Shown here: in pieces, positions 28,282-37,322 of the stretch
How the letters are laid out: every line of letters begins with the position of its first letter
Position numbering within the stretch: position 1 is the stretch's first letter
From: Desulfoluna butyratoxydans
GTDB lineage: Bacteria; Desulfobacterota; Desulfobacteria; Desulfobacterales; Desulfolunaceae
Reading direction: 5' to 3'
Assembly (NCBI RefSeq): GCF_900699765.1
Contig: NZ_CAADHO010000007.1
Location: 62,001 to 126,000, forward strand
Length of the DNA: 64,000 bases
Made by a program: the position numbers and the translations under genes
The notes under the pieces: model-generated
Seen by the model: the letters and a program-made list of their open reading frames with translations, nothing else
What the model was told of the DNA's origin: nothing
The model's database searches: none

Positions 28282-28631
28282 GCTCACTCCAGAACATGGG
28301 CCGGTCGGGTCCCAATGTCCCGGTGGCCTCGCAAAAAGTCGATGAAACGGTGTTGATACGCTGCATGCCGTGACTTGACCCGCGTGCAGCGTACACAATT
28401 TTGTCAACGAGGGGGGGCAATGCCGACTTTTTGACGAAAGCATTATTCCTCTCATTAGAGGAATCGACAATTGTCTAAAAAACTGGAGCAAAAAAAACAA
28501 AAAAAGGCATGCTCGGCTCATCGGTTCGTCAACGGGTGAGCGGAGAGGGAATGGGGGGCGGCGATACGGGGAAAAAAGACCGGGGGAGACGTTGTGGTAA
28601 ACGTTCTCCCCCGGCTGTTGGGTATGTCGGG
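28282..28631. other. Intergenic region upstream of sensor operon
   Basis: Holds the terminator of the GlmS-like gene (28570-28614) and, on the minus strand, the likely promoter of the sensor operon. It contains two inverted repeats: ATTCCTCT/AGAGGAAT (28445-28464, 4-nt loop) and the palindrome GACAATTGTC (28466-28475), either of which could be an operator. Confidence 0.55.
28570..28614 (-). terminator. Intrinsic terminator of GlmS-like gene
   Basis: On the minus strand CCGGGGGAGA pairs with TCTCCCCCGG around a 15-nt loop that itself carries ACGTT/AACG-type pairing. TCTTTTTT follows directly. It lies 17 bp after the stop codon. Confidence 0.9.
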
Positions 28632-31600
28632 CTAAGCGGCGTTCTCCAGGGTCTTGACCATTTTTTCGCCGATTTTCTCGGCGGAGAGGCCAAAGAGTTC
28701 ATCAATGGGGACCAGCTCCAGGTAAGCGTCGTCCCAGCTGTGGCCCATCTCCTGGACGATGTTGCGGATACGTTCGTGCTTGCCGCCCAGGGCCCTGGAT
28801 TTGCTGTGCAGGGGAATGCGCCCCTCTTTGAAGGTGACGTTGATGGAGAGGATGAATTCGATAACGTTGGCGTTTGGGGAGAGAACAGGGATGATCAGGG
28901 TGTTCTTGTCGTCCTTGTTCCCCTTGCCGATAAAGACATTGCCTTCCCGTACGATGATGCTCTTGGTCCCCTTGAGACGCGGATCGCTCTCCACCCGGGA
29001 GGTGGTGTGGGTAAAGATCCCGTCCTTGTCCACCAGGGAGATGGTGGTCTCGGGGGTGGCCTCCCCCAGGAGGTTGAGGCCGTCGATGCGGTAGAGCAGG
29101 GAGCCCTTGATGCCGGAGATCACCCCTTGCAGGTTTTTCAGCACCAGAACGTTGGAGCTGGTGATCTGGGGCAGGGTGATGCCTCGCTGAGTCAGGGCAT
29201 CGAACAGGATCCCCTCGAAGGTCTCGGTGATGCGGCTGGTGCCCACGGTGACGGTCTTGGCCTGGTGCTTGATGGCGTCCACGGGTCTTGCCATGGCGTT
29301 GATGGCGTTGGAAAAACAGCCGAAGAGCTTGTCCAGCATGTTGGACGGGGTGCCCTTGCAGTCGAAGTCCAGCTCAAAATCCGCCGAGGGGAGTTTGCCC
29401 GCAAGGTATTTAAGCAGCAGGGTGATGTCCGATGCGGTGTTGAACCCCAGGATGGGAGGCAACTTGCCCTTGCGCCGGCTGATGCGGAACTCCTGGTAGA
29501 CCTTGGTGATTTTTTCCCGGAAGGCCTTCTCCAGAATGATCTCGTACAGGTTCATCCCTTTGGCCTCAAAGGAGGTGATGACCTTCTGGAGCTCCTTGCG
29601 GTGCTCAAAGATCACGCGGGAGCCTTCGTTGATGGCAAGGGCCGCGTAGTAGCCCCAGATGTGGCCGGCCAGGGTGTTGATGATGGGGGCCAGGTGCTCG
29701 GAGACCTGGGGCACATGGAAAATGCTGGCCGCATAGTCGTTGAAACGCTCCTCCCCCTCGCTTGCGATGACGATGGGAACGGCTTTGTGGGCGTGGAAGA
29801 TGGCCGTGTCCTTGATGATATCTCCCAGGACGCTCTCCCGGGTGCCGGCGGCACAGACAATGATCAGGGGCTCGGAGGAGAGGTCGATGTGCTTTTTGTC
29901 CTCCACGAAGTCGCTGGAGATGGTTTTGTAGCAGAGCTCGCTGAGCTTGATGCGGATCTCGTCGGCAGAGGCCTTGTTGGCACCGCTACCCACCGATGCC
30001 CAGTAAGTGCGGCTCACGGCATGGGTGAAGGCCGACGCCTTGATCTCCTCCACCATGTCCAGGACTTTTCGCATTTTTGTGGGCAGGGCCAGCAGCTCGC
30101 GGATCTCTTCGGAGATGAAGCGGGCATCGCGTTTTTTTGTCTGGCCGGCCAGGTGAAGTCCGATGAGGGCACCTGCCACGATCTGGCTGTAAAAGGCCTT
30201 GGTGGAGGCCACGCTCATTTCGATGTCGCGGCCGCTGCTGGTGTAGACGACGCCGTCCACTTTGAAGGTGAGGTCTGAATCGCGCCGGTTGACGATGGCC
30301 AGGGTGGCGGCTCCCTTGGCCTTGACCATGTCCACGGCCAGGTTGGTGTCCGTGGTGGTGCCGGACTGGCTGATGGCGATGACCAGGGCATCGGCCATGG
30401 TGTCCCCGTCGCCGTCGCCCATCATGAACCCGGAGAGCTCCGAGGCTTTCAGGGGGCAGACCTGGATGGCGGGGTCTCCCAGGTAATGGGTGAAGAGGTG
30501 GGCAATGGCCTGGGCCGCAATGCCTGCCGTGCCCTGGCCCACGAGAAAAACGCGCTTGATGGTCCCGGCCTTGATGCGGGCGATGGTGGCCTCGGGGATG
30601 GCGCTGTCGTCGAGCATGGTCTTGCAGAGCTCTTTTTTCCCGTCGATTTTCCAGCGGTTCTGAAGGGTCTTTTCAACGGATGCCGGGGACTCGGAGATCT
30701 CCTTGAGGAAGTAGTGGGGAAAGTGCTGGCGGTCGATGTCGCGGCTGGTGATCTCCGTCTCCATGACGGATTCCACAGTGACGGGCACCTCGGTGCCGTC
30801 GTAGTGGTAGGAGCGGATGCCGGCCTGGGCGCCTTCCAGGCGAGCCCTGGTGCCGTCCAGGACCACGATCTGGCCGGAGACGGGCTTGCCGTCTTTACCG
30901 GTGATGGTCTTTTCGCCGTTGAGTTTGATGTAGCGGGGGGTTTCCTCCACAAAGCCGTACACCTCGGAGACGGCGATGTAGTGATCTTCGGCAATGCCCA
31001 CAAAAAGGGCCTGGCCGCTTCCCTTCTGGGCGAGAAAGAGCTTGCCCGGGGCCAGGTCCGTCTGCATGGTGATGGCGTGGGACCCATGGAAATCGTTGAC
31101 GGCCAGGCGAAAAGCCTCCTCAATGTCGTGACCAGCCTTGAGGTAGGTCTCGATCTGCATGGGGATGACCTTGGTGTCTGTGGTAATCTCTTTTTGGAGG
31201 GTGTCGAACCGGTCTTCGTACTCCCCCTTGAGGGTGGCGTGGTTGTCGATATCGCCGTTGAGGCTCACGTGGATGATGCCCGAGCGGGGGATGCGCCCGT
31301 CGGTGTTCTGGTTGTCCACCGGGTGACAGTTGGCGTCGGTGATGGCACCCACCGAGGCCCAGCGTGTGTGTGAGGAGACCGTAAAATCGCTGCGTTTGAA
31401 GGTTGCCGCCACTTTGAGCAGCAGGTCGTTTCGAATCTGCCTTCGGAGAAAGTCGACGTTGTCGCCCAGGCTGCCGATCTCTGCGGCCCGTTTGTAGACA
31501 AAGGCAACAGAGGTGCTTTTTCCCCTCTCTTCCACGGCAATGGTGTTGTTGAGGAGGGTGTCTCCCTGGGACCGCTCGTTTAAGGTCTCTTCCAGCCCTT

Positions 31601-32345
31601 CGGCCTGGAGGAACTCCCTGAGTTTGCCCCATGTCTTCGCCGGGAAGGTGAACATCACGGAGATGCCCGCAGAGTCCCGACCCCGGACCTCAAGGCGGTT
31701 GATGGCGTTTAAGGTGGTGTTGATCTTTTTAAAGGGCACGATCCATCCGTTGCCGGACTGGATCAGCTCGGCCCCGGCCAGGTCCCTGACGCTTCGGACG
31801 TTGGTGAGGGTCTCCTGAGTAAGGGACCAGGAGATATCCCGGAGCCCTTCCAGGGCGTCGGCCACGGCATCGGTGTCGGCCGGGGAGAGAAAGCCCGCCT
31901 GTTCGGTAAAAGCCGCTTCTTCGCGGGTGAGGAGTTCGCGGATTGACGTCGCGGCTCGGGAGAGGGTCTCAAGCTGGTCCTGATTCTGCAGGAGCAGGGA
32001 GAACAGGTGGTCCTCCTTGAACCGGCAGGCCTCGTTGTACAGGGCGGTGACCTGATCCCGGCCGCCCAGGTAGTCGGTGGTGAGTTCGTCGCCCGCGTTG
32101 ATGAGGGCGTCGAGCCCCTTGGCGGACAGGATATCGATGGCTCCCCCAAGGGTGGGAACGGGGCCTTCGGCAGGACCCCTTTCAAAGGAGACAAGGCCTG
32201 CAAGGCCGCAGTGAAGGGTGTTGGGGGCATTGGGGAAGAGAACCCAGGCATGTCCGGTGAGCTCCTGGGGGCGCCTGCCGAAACAGATGGGGGCGTTGAG
32301 CAGCGAACGCAGGGTGGTCCAGGGTGTAGAAAACGTCCTTTTCAT
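28632..32345 (-). CDS. Giant GlmS-like protein: class II amidotransferase + two SIS domains + unknown C-terminal domain
   Basis: 1237 aa against about 610 for GlmS. The Ntn-hydrolase half is recognisable but stretched: HCGLAG with Cys46 (normally Cys2), RGRDSAGIS at 221-229, HTRWASVGAITDANCHP from 326, and NGDIDNH at 363-369. KEISESPASVEKTLQNRW leads into SIS1 (VFLVGQGTAGIAAQ, ISQSGTTTDTNLA, EMSVASTKAF), and SIS2 follows. A further ~300 residues, from EFRISRRKGKLPP to the end, match nothing I know. GGAG precedes the ATG at 9 nt. It is monocistronic with its own terminator. Likely a glutamine-dependent sugar-phosphate aminotransferase, possibly needing propeptide removal before Cys46; product unknown. 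Confidence 0.85.
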   Translation of the reverse strand: MKRTFSTPWTTLRSLLNAPICFGRRPQELTGHAWVLFPNAPNTLHCGLAGLVSFERGPAEGPVPTLGGAIDILSAKGLDALINAGDELTTDYLGGRDQVTALYNEACRFKEDHLFSLLLQNQDQLETLSRAATSIRELLTREEAAFTEQAGFLSPADTDAVADALEGLRDISWSLTQETLTNVRSVRDLAGAELIQSGNGWIVPFKKINTTLNAINRLEVRGRDSAGISVMFTFPAKTWGKLREFLQAEGLEETLNERSQGDTLLNNTIAVEERGKSTSVAFVYKRAAEIGSLGDNVDFLRRQIRNDLLLKVAATFKRSDFTVSSHTRWASVGAITDANCHPVDNQNTDGRIPRSGIIHVSLNGDIDNHATLKGEYEDRFDTLQKEITTDTKVIPMQIETYLKAGHDIEEAFRLAVNDFHGSHAITMQTDLAPGKLFLAQKGSGQALFVGIAEDHYIAVSEVYGFVEETPRYIKLNGEKTITGKDGKPVSGQIVVLDGTRARLEGAQAGIRSYHYDGTEVPVTVESVMETEITSRDIDRQHFPHYFLKEISESPASVEKTLQNRWKIDGKKELCKTMLDDSAIPEATIARIKAGTIKRVFLVGQGTAGIAAQAIAHLFTHYLGDPAIQVCPLKASELSGFMMGDGDGDTMADALVIAISQSGTTTDTNLAVDMVKAKGAATLAIVNRRDSDLTFKVDGVVYTSSGRDIEMSVASTKAFYSQIVAGALIGLHLAGQTKKRDARFISEEIRELLALPTKMRKVLDMVEEIKASAFTHAVSRTYWASVGSGANKASADEIRIKLSELCYKTISSDFVEDKKHIDLSSEPLIIVCAAGTRESVLGDIIKDTAIFHAHKAVPIVIASEGEERFNDYAASIFHVPQVSEHLAPIINTLAGHIWGYYAALAINEGSRVIFEHRKELQKVITSFEAKGMNLYEIILEKAFREKITKVYQEFRISRRKGKLPPILGFNTASDITLLLKYLAGKLPSADFELDFDCKGTPSNMLDKLFGCFSNAINAMARPVDAIKHQAKTVTVGTSRITETFEGILFDALTQRGITLPQITSSNVLVLKNLQGVISGIKGSLLYRIDGLNLLGEATPETTISLVDKDGIFTHTTSRVESDPRLKGTKSIIVREGNVFIGKGNKDDKNTLIIPVLSPNANVIEFILSINVTFKEGRIPLHSKSRALGGKHERIRNIVQEMGHSWDDAYLELVPIDELFGLSAEKIGEKMVKTLENAA

Positions 32346-32731
32346 GGTTGAGATTCTCCAATGGTTTTATATCCGGGCGCCGCACAGGACGGGCGCGTGG
32401 TTTGTAAAAAAAACGTAACGATTCCCCGTATTGCCACCCTCCGGCGGCCCTGTGGGAGGCCAACCGTTTAAATAGCGTTTGGCAAACAGGTCTTACGCAC
32501 ACCTTTGAAGGCTCCGCCAAAATAATTTCGGCATGTTCTAACCTGCATCAGGAATGTGTTTTGCGGAGCTTTTTATCAAAAAAAACGAGTGCATCACGGG
32601 GTCTGGATGGGGTCCGTGGCGGTTGCTGTTCTTATGGTTTTAAGGAACGCGCTATCTTTTGAGTTATACCACAGCTTGCGGGCCAAGGTCCCCAAAAAAA
32701 CCGGCCCCGTTTCTGCTGGCCCCAGGGCGGC
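32346..32731. other. Intergenic region carrying a degenerate repeat copy
   Basis: About 390 bases between the PBP stop and the GlmS-like start. Most of it (32431-32587) resembles the inverted-repeat element at 52231. The remainder is the leader of the GlmS-like gene and the PBP 3' flank. No gene seen. Confidence 0.55.
32431..32587. repeat. Degenerate copy of MITE-like intergenic element
   Basis: Shares with 52231-52392 the left-end block CTCCGGCGGCCCTG, the internal GGCCAA and CAAACAG words, and the right-end block TTTTGCGGAGCTTTTT, in the same order and with nearly the same total length (157 against 162 bp). The right terminal inverted repeat is missing and the left end has a 4-base insertion (TTGCC-ACCC-TCCGGCGG). 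Confidence 0.6.
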
Positions 32732-34123
32732 TCAGCTGTCGCCGGGGGATGGCGTCTGCCGGGCTTCGGCGATGCGGGACCTGTCGGGTTCGGGGGGATG
32801 GCTGAAGTAGCAGGTGATGGCCTTTCGCGCATAGGCGCTGGCCCGGGTCCCGATGTATGCCTGGTGGCCCACCACCACGGCGATGGCCATGGATCGGCCG
32901 GTTTTCTTCTCTTTGGCAAACCCCACGAACCAGTCCACGCGCACGTCGCGGGCCTTGTTGGAGATGGAGCCTGTTTTCCCGCCAAGGGTGAGGTTTTTCA
33001 ACACCGGGTCCCTGCGGTATCCGGCAAAGCTTTTGCGGGCCGTGCCCGATCGGATGGTGCGCTGCATGAGCTCGTTGAGGGTGGTGGAGACCTGCTGGGG
33101 CACGGCGCGACCCAGGGTCGGCGGGCGGGGCACGGAAAACTCTTCGCCTTCGGCTGTTGTCACCGAGTCCACGAGGTACGGAGCGGGGATCTTCCCGCCG
33201 GTGACGGCCGTGGCGCCGATAAGGGCGCCGTGGAGGGGAGAGATCCGGGTCACCCGGTTGAACCCGCAGGCAACCTCCGCCCACTGGTAGGGCTCCTCCC
33301 CGATGGCAAGGATGCTTTTTTCCACGGGCAGGTCAAAGGCGATCTCCTGGTTGAAGAGGAATCGGTCGGCGTAGCCCGACAGGTTCTCTTTCTTGAGCTT
33401 GAGGGCGCCCAGCTTGCCGAAGACCGGGTTCACGGACTGGGCAAAGGAGTCCCGAAACGAGATGGTGTTGGTGTACTTGTTTTTCTTCTCGTTGAGCTGT
33501 CGCTTGTAGAGGGTGTACTTTCCCCCGTTGAAGGAGAGGGTGCTTCGTGGGGTGAGGCCCAGCTTTTCTGCGGCGGCTGAGGCTGTGATAATCTTGAAGA
33601 TACTGGCTGCGGGGTAAGCGGCTTCAAGGCTGGGGTTTGTGATGCCCTTGTCCTTGCTGAAGCCCGCCATGGAGAGAATGCGTCCGGTGGCCGGGTCCAT
33701 GGCCACCGCCGCCACGTATCGCGGCGTGCCGCGTTTTCGGGCAATGTTGCGTTTGAATTCACTGATAAGAAGGGCCTGGAGTTCCAGATCCAGGGTGGTG
33801 GTGACCGTGAGCTCCTGCTCCCCCTGGGTGACCTGGAGCACCTTGTGATCCAGGTGGGCCAGGGGTTTGGGGGCGAGAAGGCCTTTCAGGCTGTCCTGGC
33901 TGAGGCGATTGGGGGTCTCTTCCGGGGCTGGGGGCGCTGCCGTGAAGGTCTCTTTGACCCGGGGCGCCACGACGATCGCCAGGGCCACGACAAGGGCCAC
34001 CAGGGCGCCGCCTGCAAGGCCGCGCAAGGCTCCTTTTTTCAAGGTTCGGGATCGTTCTTTGATCTTTTGGCGTTGCTTCAGGCTCTGCTGGTAAGCTCGC
34101 CAGTCCTGTTTTTGCTGTCGCAT
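32732..34123 (-). CDS. Penicillin-binding protein transpeptidase
   Basis: 463-aa membrane-anchored D,D-transpeptidase. A basic N-terminus and one membrane helix (about 34-54) are followed by a short linker and the catalytic domain: Ser174-Ile-Phe-Lys177 (SxxK), SVN at 230-232 and GGKTGS near 385. There is no glycosyltransferase domain and only a minimal pedestal, shorter than typical class B PBPs. The start MRQQKQDWRAYQQ was chosen as the natural start of the basic segment; the longer frame runs through the metG 3' hairpins. It probably works in cell-wall crosslinking; no shape-gene neighbours help to place it. Confidence 0.9.
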   Translation of the reverse strand: MRQQKQDWRAYQQSLKQRQKIKERSRTLKKGALRGLAGGALVALVVALAIVVAPRVKETFTAAPPAPEETPNRLSQDSLKGLLAPKPLAHLDHKVLQVTQGEQELTVTTTLDLELQALLISEFKRNIARKRGTPRYVAAVAMDPATGRILSMAGFSKDKGITNPSLEAAYPAASIFKIITASAAAEKLGLTPRSTLSFNGGKYTLYKRQLNEKKNKYTNTISFRDSFAQSVNPVFGKLGALKLKKENLSGYADRFLFNQEIAFDLPVEKSILAIGEEPYQWAEVACGFNRVTRISPLHGALIGATAVTGGKIPAPYLVDSVTTAEGEEFSVPRPPTLGRAVPQQVSTTLNELMQRTIRSGTARKSFAGYRRDPVLKNLTLGGKTGSISNKARDVRVDWFVGFAKEKKTGRSMAIAVVVGHQAYIGTRASAYARKAITCYFSHPPEPDRSRIAEARQTPSPGDS

Positions 34124-34195
34124 AGGTCTCGTCGGAGGTGTCGTGATGTTGTCAGGCGCCCCAAAACCAAGCATACAAGGGCAGCAGGTGTTGAG

Positions 34196-34244
34196 CCGGC
34201 TTCGCAAGCCGGGATGCGTCAGCCCGAAGGGCCTTCGGGCTGAC
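34196..34244 (-). terminator. Tandem hairpins downstream of metG
   Basis: Two consecutive stem-loops: CCGGCTT/AAGCCGG at 34196-34212 and GTCAGCCCGAA/TTCGGGCTGAC at 34218-34244 (11 bp, GGGCC loop). They lie between metG and the PBP gene, which is read in the same direction. No clear U-run follows, so they may terminate weakly or mark an RNA-processing site. Confidence 0.55.
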
Positions 34245-34291
34245 GCCGTATCCATGTCTCCATACCTTTTTTCGTAAAGGCGGCGAAACGA

Positions 34292-36226
34292 TTACTTAAC
34301 GGGTGTTCCCGGCTTCAAACCCTCCACGTCAAAGGTGGCAAGGGAGAGGTTCTTGCGCTTGGTGGCGGCCAGGAGCATGCCCTGGGACTCCACGCCCATG
34401 AGGGTGGCAGGGGCCAGGTTGGCCACAACCACCACCTGGGTTCCCTTGAGCTCTTCCGGGGTGTAGCTTTTGGCGATGCCCGCCACCACGGTACGGGGCG
34501 TGCCTTCCCCCAGGTCCACGGTGACCTTGAGGAGCTTGTTGGCCTTGGGAATGGGCTCGGCATCAAGGACCGTTCCCACGCGCAGGTCCAGGTTCTGGAA
34601 GTCGTCAAAGCTGATCTCCGGCTTCAGGGGCGTTGCCAGGGCCTTTTTGGCCGGGGCGGGCTTGTCCTTAGCCTGGGCCTTTTCAAAGGCCTTCAGGTCG
34701 ATGCGGGGAAAGAGCGCCTTGGCCTTGGTGATGGCACCGCCAGGGGCGAGGGCGCCCCAGCTCTCAAAGGAGGAGAGGAGCATGGGGGTGTCCCCTGTGC
34801 CCAGGTGTTCCAGCATGGCCTTTGCCGTGCCCGGCATGACCGGGGAGATGAGCCCGGCCACCACCCGGAGGCCTTCCAGGAGGTTGTACATGACCGTCTT
34901 CAGGCGCGGGGCCTGGGCCTCGTCCTTGGCCAGGTCCCAGGGGGCGGTTTCGTCCACGTATTTGTTCATGCGGCCCACAAAGGTCCAGATCCCTTTCAGG
35001 GCCCGGTCAAAGGCGAAAAGGGGCATTTCGGTGCGGAAGGCCTCACGGGCCGCGGCCGCGTCATCGGCCAGGGAGAGCTCGCCCATGAGGGCGGCATCGG
35101 GTTCGGGAACCACCCCGCCGAAGTACTTGAAGCTCATGGCCACCACACGGGAGAAGAGGTTCCCCAGGTCGTTGGCCAGGTCGTAGTTGATGCGCTTGAC
35201 AATGGCCTCTTCCGAGAAGTTGGAGTCGTGACCGAAGGCCATGTCCCGCATGAGGAAGAACCGGTAGGCGTCCACGCCGTAGGTCTCCAGCAGGTAGTCG
35301 GGGCTGGCCACGTTGCCGAGGCTCTTGGACATTTTGGCGTCGCCCATGTTCCAGAACCCGTGGACGTTGAGGGTGTTGAAGGGGGAGAGGCCCGCAGCCT
35401 TCAGCATGGTGGGCCAGTAAATGGCGTGGGTCTTGAGGATGTCCTTGGCCACGATGTGCTGCACCTTGGGCCAGAAGGTGGCGAACTTGTCGTCTTCGGG
35501 GTAGCCCAGGGCCGAGACGTAGTTGAGCAGGGCGTCGAACCAGACGTAGGTGACGTAGTTTTCGTCAAAGGGCAGGGTGATGCCCCAGGTGAGGCGCGAC
35601 TTGGGCCGGGAGATGCAGAGATCCTCTAAGGGCTCCTTTAAAAAGGAGAGCACCTCGTTGCGGTACTGCTTGGGCCGGATAAAGTCGGGGTTGGCCTCGA
35701 TGTGGTCGATGAGCCACTGCTGGTACTTGCCCATGCGGAAGAAGTAGTTGGACTCCTTGATGCGCTTGGGCTCTTTTTTGTGGTCCGGGCACTTGCCGTC
35801 CACCAGCTCACGTTCCAGGTAAAAACGCTCGCATCCTACGCAGTAGAGGCCCTCGTATTCCGAGTAGTAGATATCCCCGTTGTCGTAGATCTTCTGGAGG
35901 ATGTCGGCCACCACCTTTTTGTGGCTTTCGTCGGTGGTGCGGATAAAGTGGTCGTTTTCAACGGAAAGCTTGGGCCACAGGTCCCTGAAGAGGGCGCTGA
36001 TCTGGTCTGCGTACTCCTTGGGGCTGCACGAGTTGGCCTCGGCCGCCTCGGCGATTTTGTCCCCGTGTTCGTCGGTGCCGGTGAGGAAAAAAGTTTCGGC
36101 GCCGAGCATCTTGTGGAAGCGGCTCACCACGTCGGCTGCGATGGTGGTGTAGGCATGACCCAGGTGGGGCTTGGCGTTAACGTAGTAGATGGGCGTTGTA
36201 ATATAAAAAGGATCGGTCTGGTTCAT
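34292..36226 (-). CDS. metG: Methionyl-tRNA synthetase
   Basis: 644 aa; charges tRNA-Met. The HIGH motif is HLGH at 20-23, the zinc knuckle is CVGCERFYLERELVDGKCPDH (CxxC...CxxH), and KMSKSLGN is near 310. The C-terminal ~105 residues (ISFDDFQNLDLRVGTVLDAEPIPKANKLLKV...) are the dimerising Trbp111/EMAP-II tRNA-binding domain. The start MNQTDPFYITTPIYY was chosen by homology; an ATG 9 bp upstream (36235) is possible. It lies downstream of the PSP1-family gene and holB on the same strand, a common grouping. Confidence 0.97.
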   Translation of the reverse strand: MNQTDPFYITTPIYYVNAKPHLGHAYTTIAADVVSRFHKMLGAETFFLTGTDEHGDKIAEAAEANSCSPKEYADQISALFRDLWPKLSVENDHFIRTTDESHKKVVADILQKIYDNGDIYYSEYEGLYCVGCERFYLERELVDGKCPDHKKEPKRIKESNYFFRMGKYQQWLIDHIEANPDFIRPKQYRNEVLSFLKEPLEDLCISRPKSRLTWGITLPFDENYVTYVWFDALLNYVSALGYPEDDKFATFWPKVQHIVAKDILKTHAIYWPTMLKAAGLSPFNTLNVHGFWNMGDAKMSKSLGNVASPDYLLETYGVDAYRFFLMRDMAFGHDSNFSEEAIVKRINYDLANDLGNLFSRVVAMSFKYFGGVVPEPDAALMGELSLADDAAAAREAFRTEMPLFAFDRALKGIWTFVGRMNKYVDETAPWDLAKDEAQAPRLKTVMYNLLEGLRVVAGLISPVMPGTAKAMLEHLGTGDTPMLLSSFESWGALAPGGAITKAKALFPRIDLKAFEKAQAKDKPAPAKKALATPLKPEISFDDFQNLDLRVGTVLDAEPIPKANKLLKVTVDLGEGTPRTVVAGIAKSYTPEELKGTQVVVVANLAPATLMGVESQGMLLAATKRKNLSLATFDVEGLKPGTPVK

Positions 36227-36360
36227 GGATCTCATCTCTGTTGGTTCTGTTCTGGGTCGTGCCCGCAGGCTCCGGCTGCGCAAAGGGGCCTGAACGCATC
36301 GGGCGGCAGCCGTGACGGCACCGCCGGGTGCATGAAGGGCGCCTTGCCGGGTAAGGCTTC

Positions 36361-37170
36361 CTATCCTCTGGGTTTGTCCGGTTTGACGTTGTCCAGGTCG
36401 GCTTCGTACTCGCCCCCCTCATCGAGCCTGACGGTGAGGCGATTGCAGATGACGTTGTGACGGATCACCTTGCCGCGGCCCTTGTCCGTGGTGACGAATT
36501 TGCCCACCTTGGGGTAACGCTCCTTGAGCTTCTTGTAGGTGGCGTCTTCAAAGGTCAGGCAGCACATGAGCCGTCCGCAGAGGCCGGAAATCTTGGTGGG
36601 GTTGAGGGAGAGTCCCTGCTCCTTCGCCATTTTGATGGAGACGGGCTCGAACTTTTCAATAAAGGACGAACAGCAGATCTCCCGGCCGCATCGCCCGAGC
36701 CCGCCGCACATTTTGGCCTGGTTGCGGATGCCCACCTGGCGCATTTCAATGCGCAGGCGGAACTGACGGACAAGGATCTTGACCAGCTCCCGGAAGTCCA
36801 CACGGCCGTCGGCCGTGAAGAAAAAGGTGAGCTTGCTGGCGTCGAAGGTGCTCTCCACGGCAAAGAGGTTCATCTCCAGGCCGAGTTTTTCCACCTGCTG
36901 CTGGCAGAAGTCGTGGGCCTCGGTTTCGAGAAGGATGTTCTTCTCCCGCTGCCTGACGTCTTCTTCCGTGGCCAGGCGAAACACCTTTTTCAAAGGGCTG
37001 CCGGTCTCTTTTTTTTCCAGGGGTTCCGGCGGGGTGGCCACCACCCCTAAGCCGAGCCCCTGCTCGGTGGTGACGATCACCTTGTCGCCCACGTTGAGGA
37101 CATAGGGACCGCTGTTGAAATCGTATATTTTTCCGGCCGGTTTGAACCGAATGCCGACTACTTTTTCCAT
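36361..37170 (-). CDS. PSP1 domain protein (YaaT/stage 0 sporulation family)
   Basis: 269 aa. The PSP1 C-terminal domain spans about residues 60-150, and the cysteine-rich segments CGGLGRCGREICCSSF and GLCGRLMCCL are characteristic of the YaaT family. In Bacillus YaaT supports sporulation phosphorelay and RNase Y complexes; here, in a non-spore-former, RNA decay or replication-linked roles are guesses. The start MEKVVGIRFKPAGKIYDF fits the family N-terminus. It sits between holB and metG, the same order as in many bacteria. Confidence 0.92.
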   Translation of the reverse strand: MEKVVGIRFKPAGKIYDFNSGPYVLNVGDKVIVTTEQGLGLGVVATPPEPLEKKETGSPLKKVFRLATEEDVRQREKNILLETEAHDFCQQQVEKLGLEMNLFAVESTFDASKLTFFFTADGRVDFRELVKILVRQFRLRIEMRQVGIRNQAKMCGGLGRCGREICCSSFIEKFEPVSIKMAKEQGLSLNPTKISGLCGRLMCCLTFEDATYKKLKERYPKVGKFVTTDKGRGKVIRHNVICNRLTVRLDEGGEYEADLDNVKPDKPRG

Positions 37171-37322
37171 AGGTCTGTGCCACACTGCTTGGGTGAAAAA
37201 AGGCTGCTTGCCGCATGGGCATGCGGAAAAGCACGTATGCCCCTTCGTGCACGGCGTAAGTATGGCTGCGGTGCAGCCTGCCGAGGCAAAGGGGCACGAC
37301 AATTGGGGGAAGCCGAAAGCGA

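Noticed and set aside
28509-30278. 589-aa open frame on the plus strand opposite the GlmS-like gene
   Set aside because: It is the antisense of a gene with clear SIS and amidotransferase motifs. Long antisense frames arise from high GC at third codon positions. The composition (Gly/Asp/Val/His-rich) is typical of such shadows.
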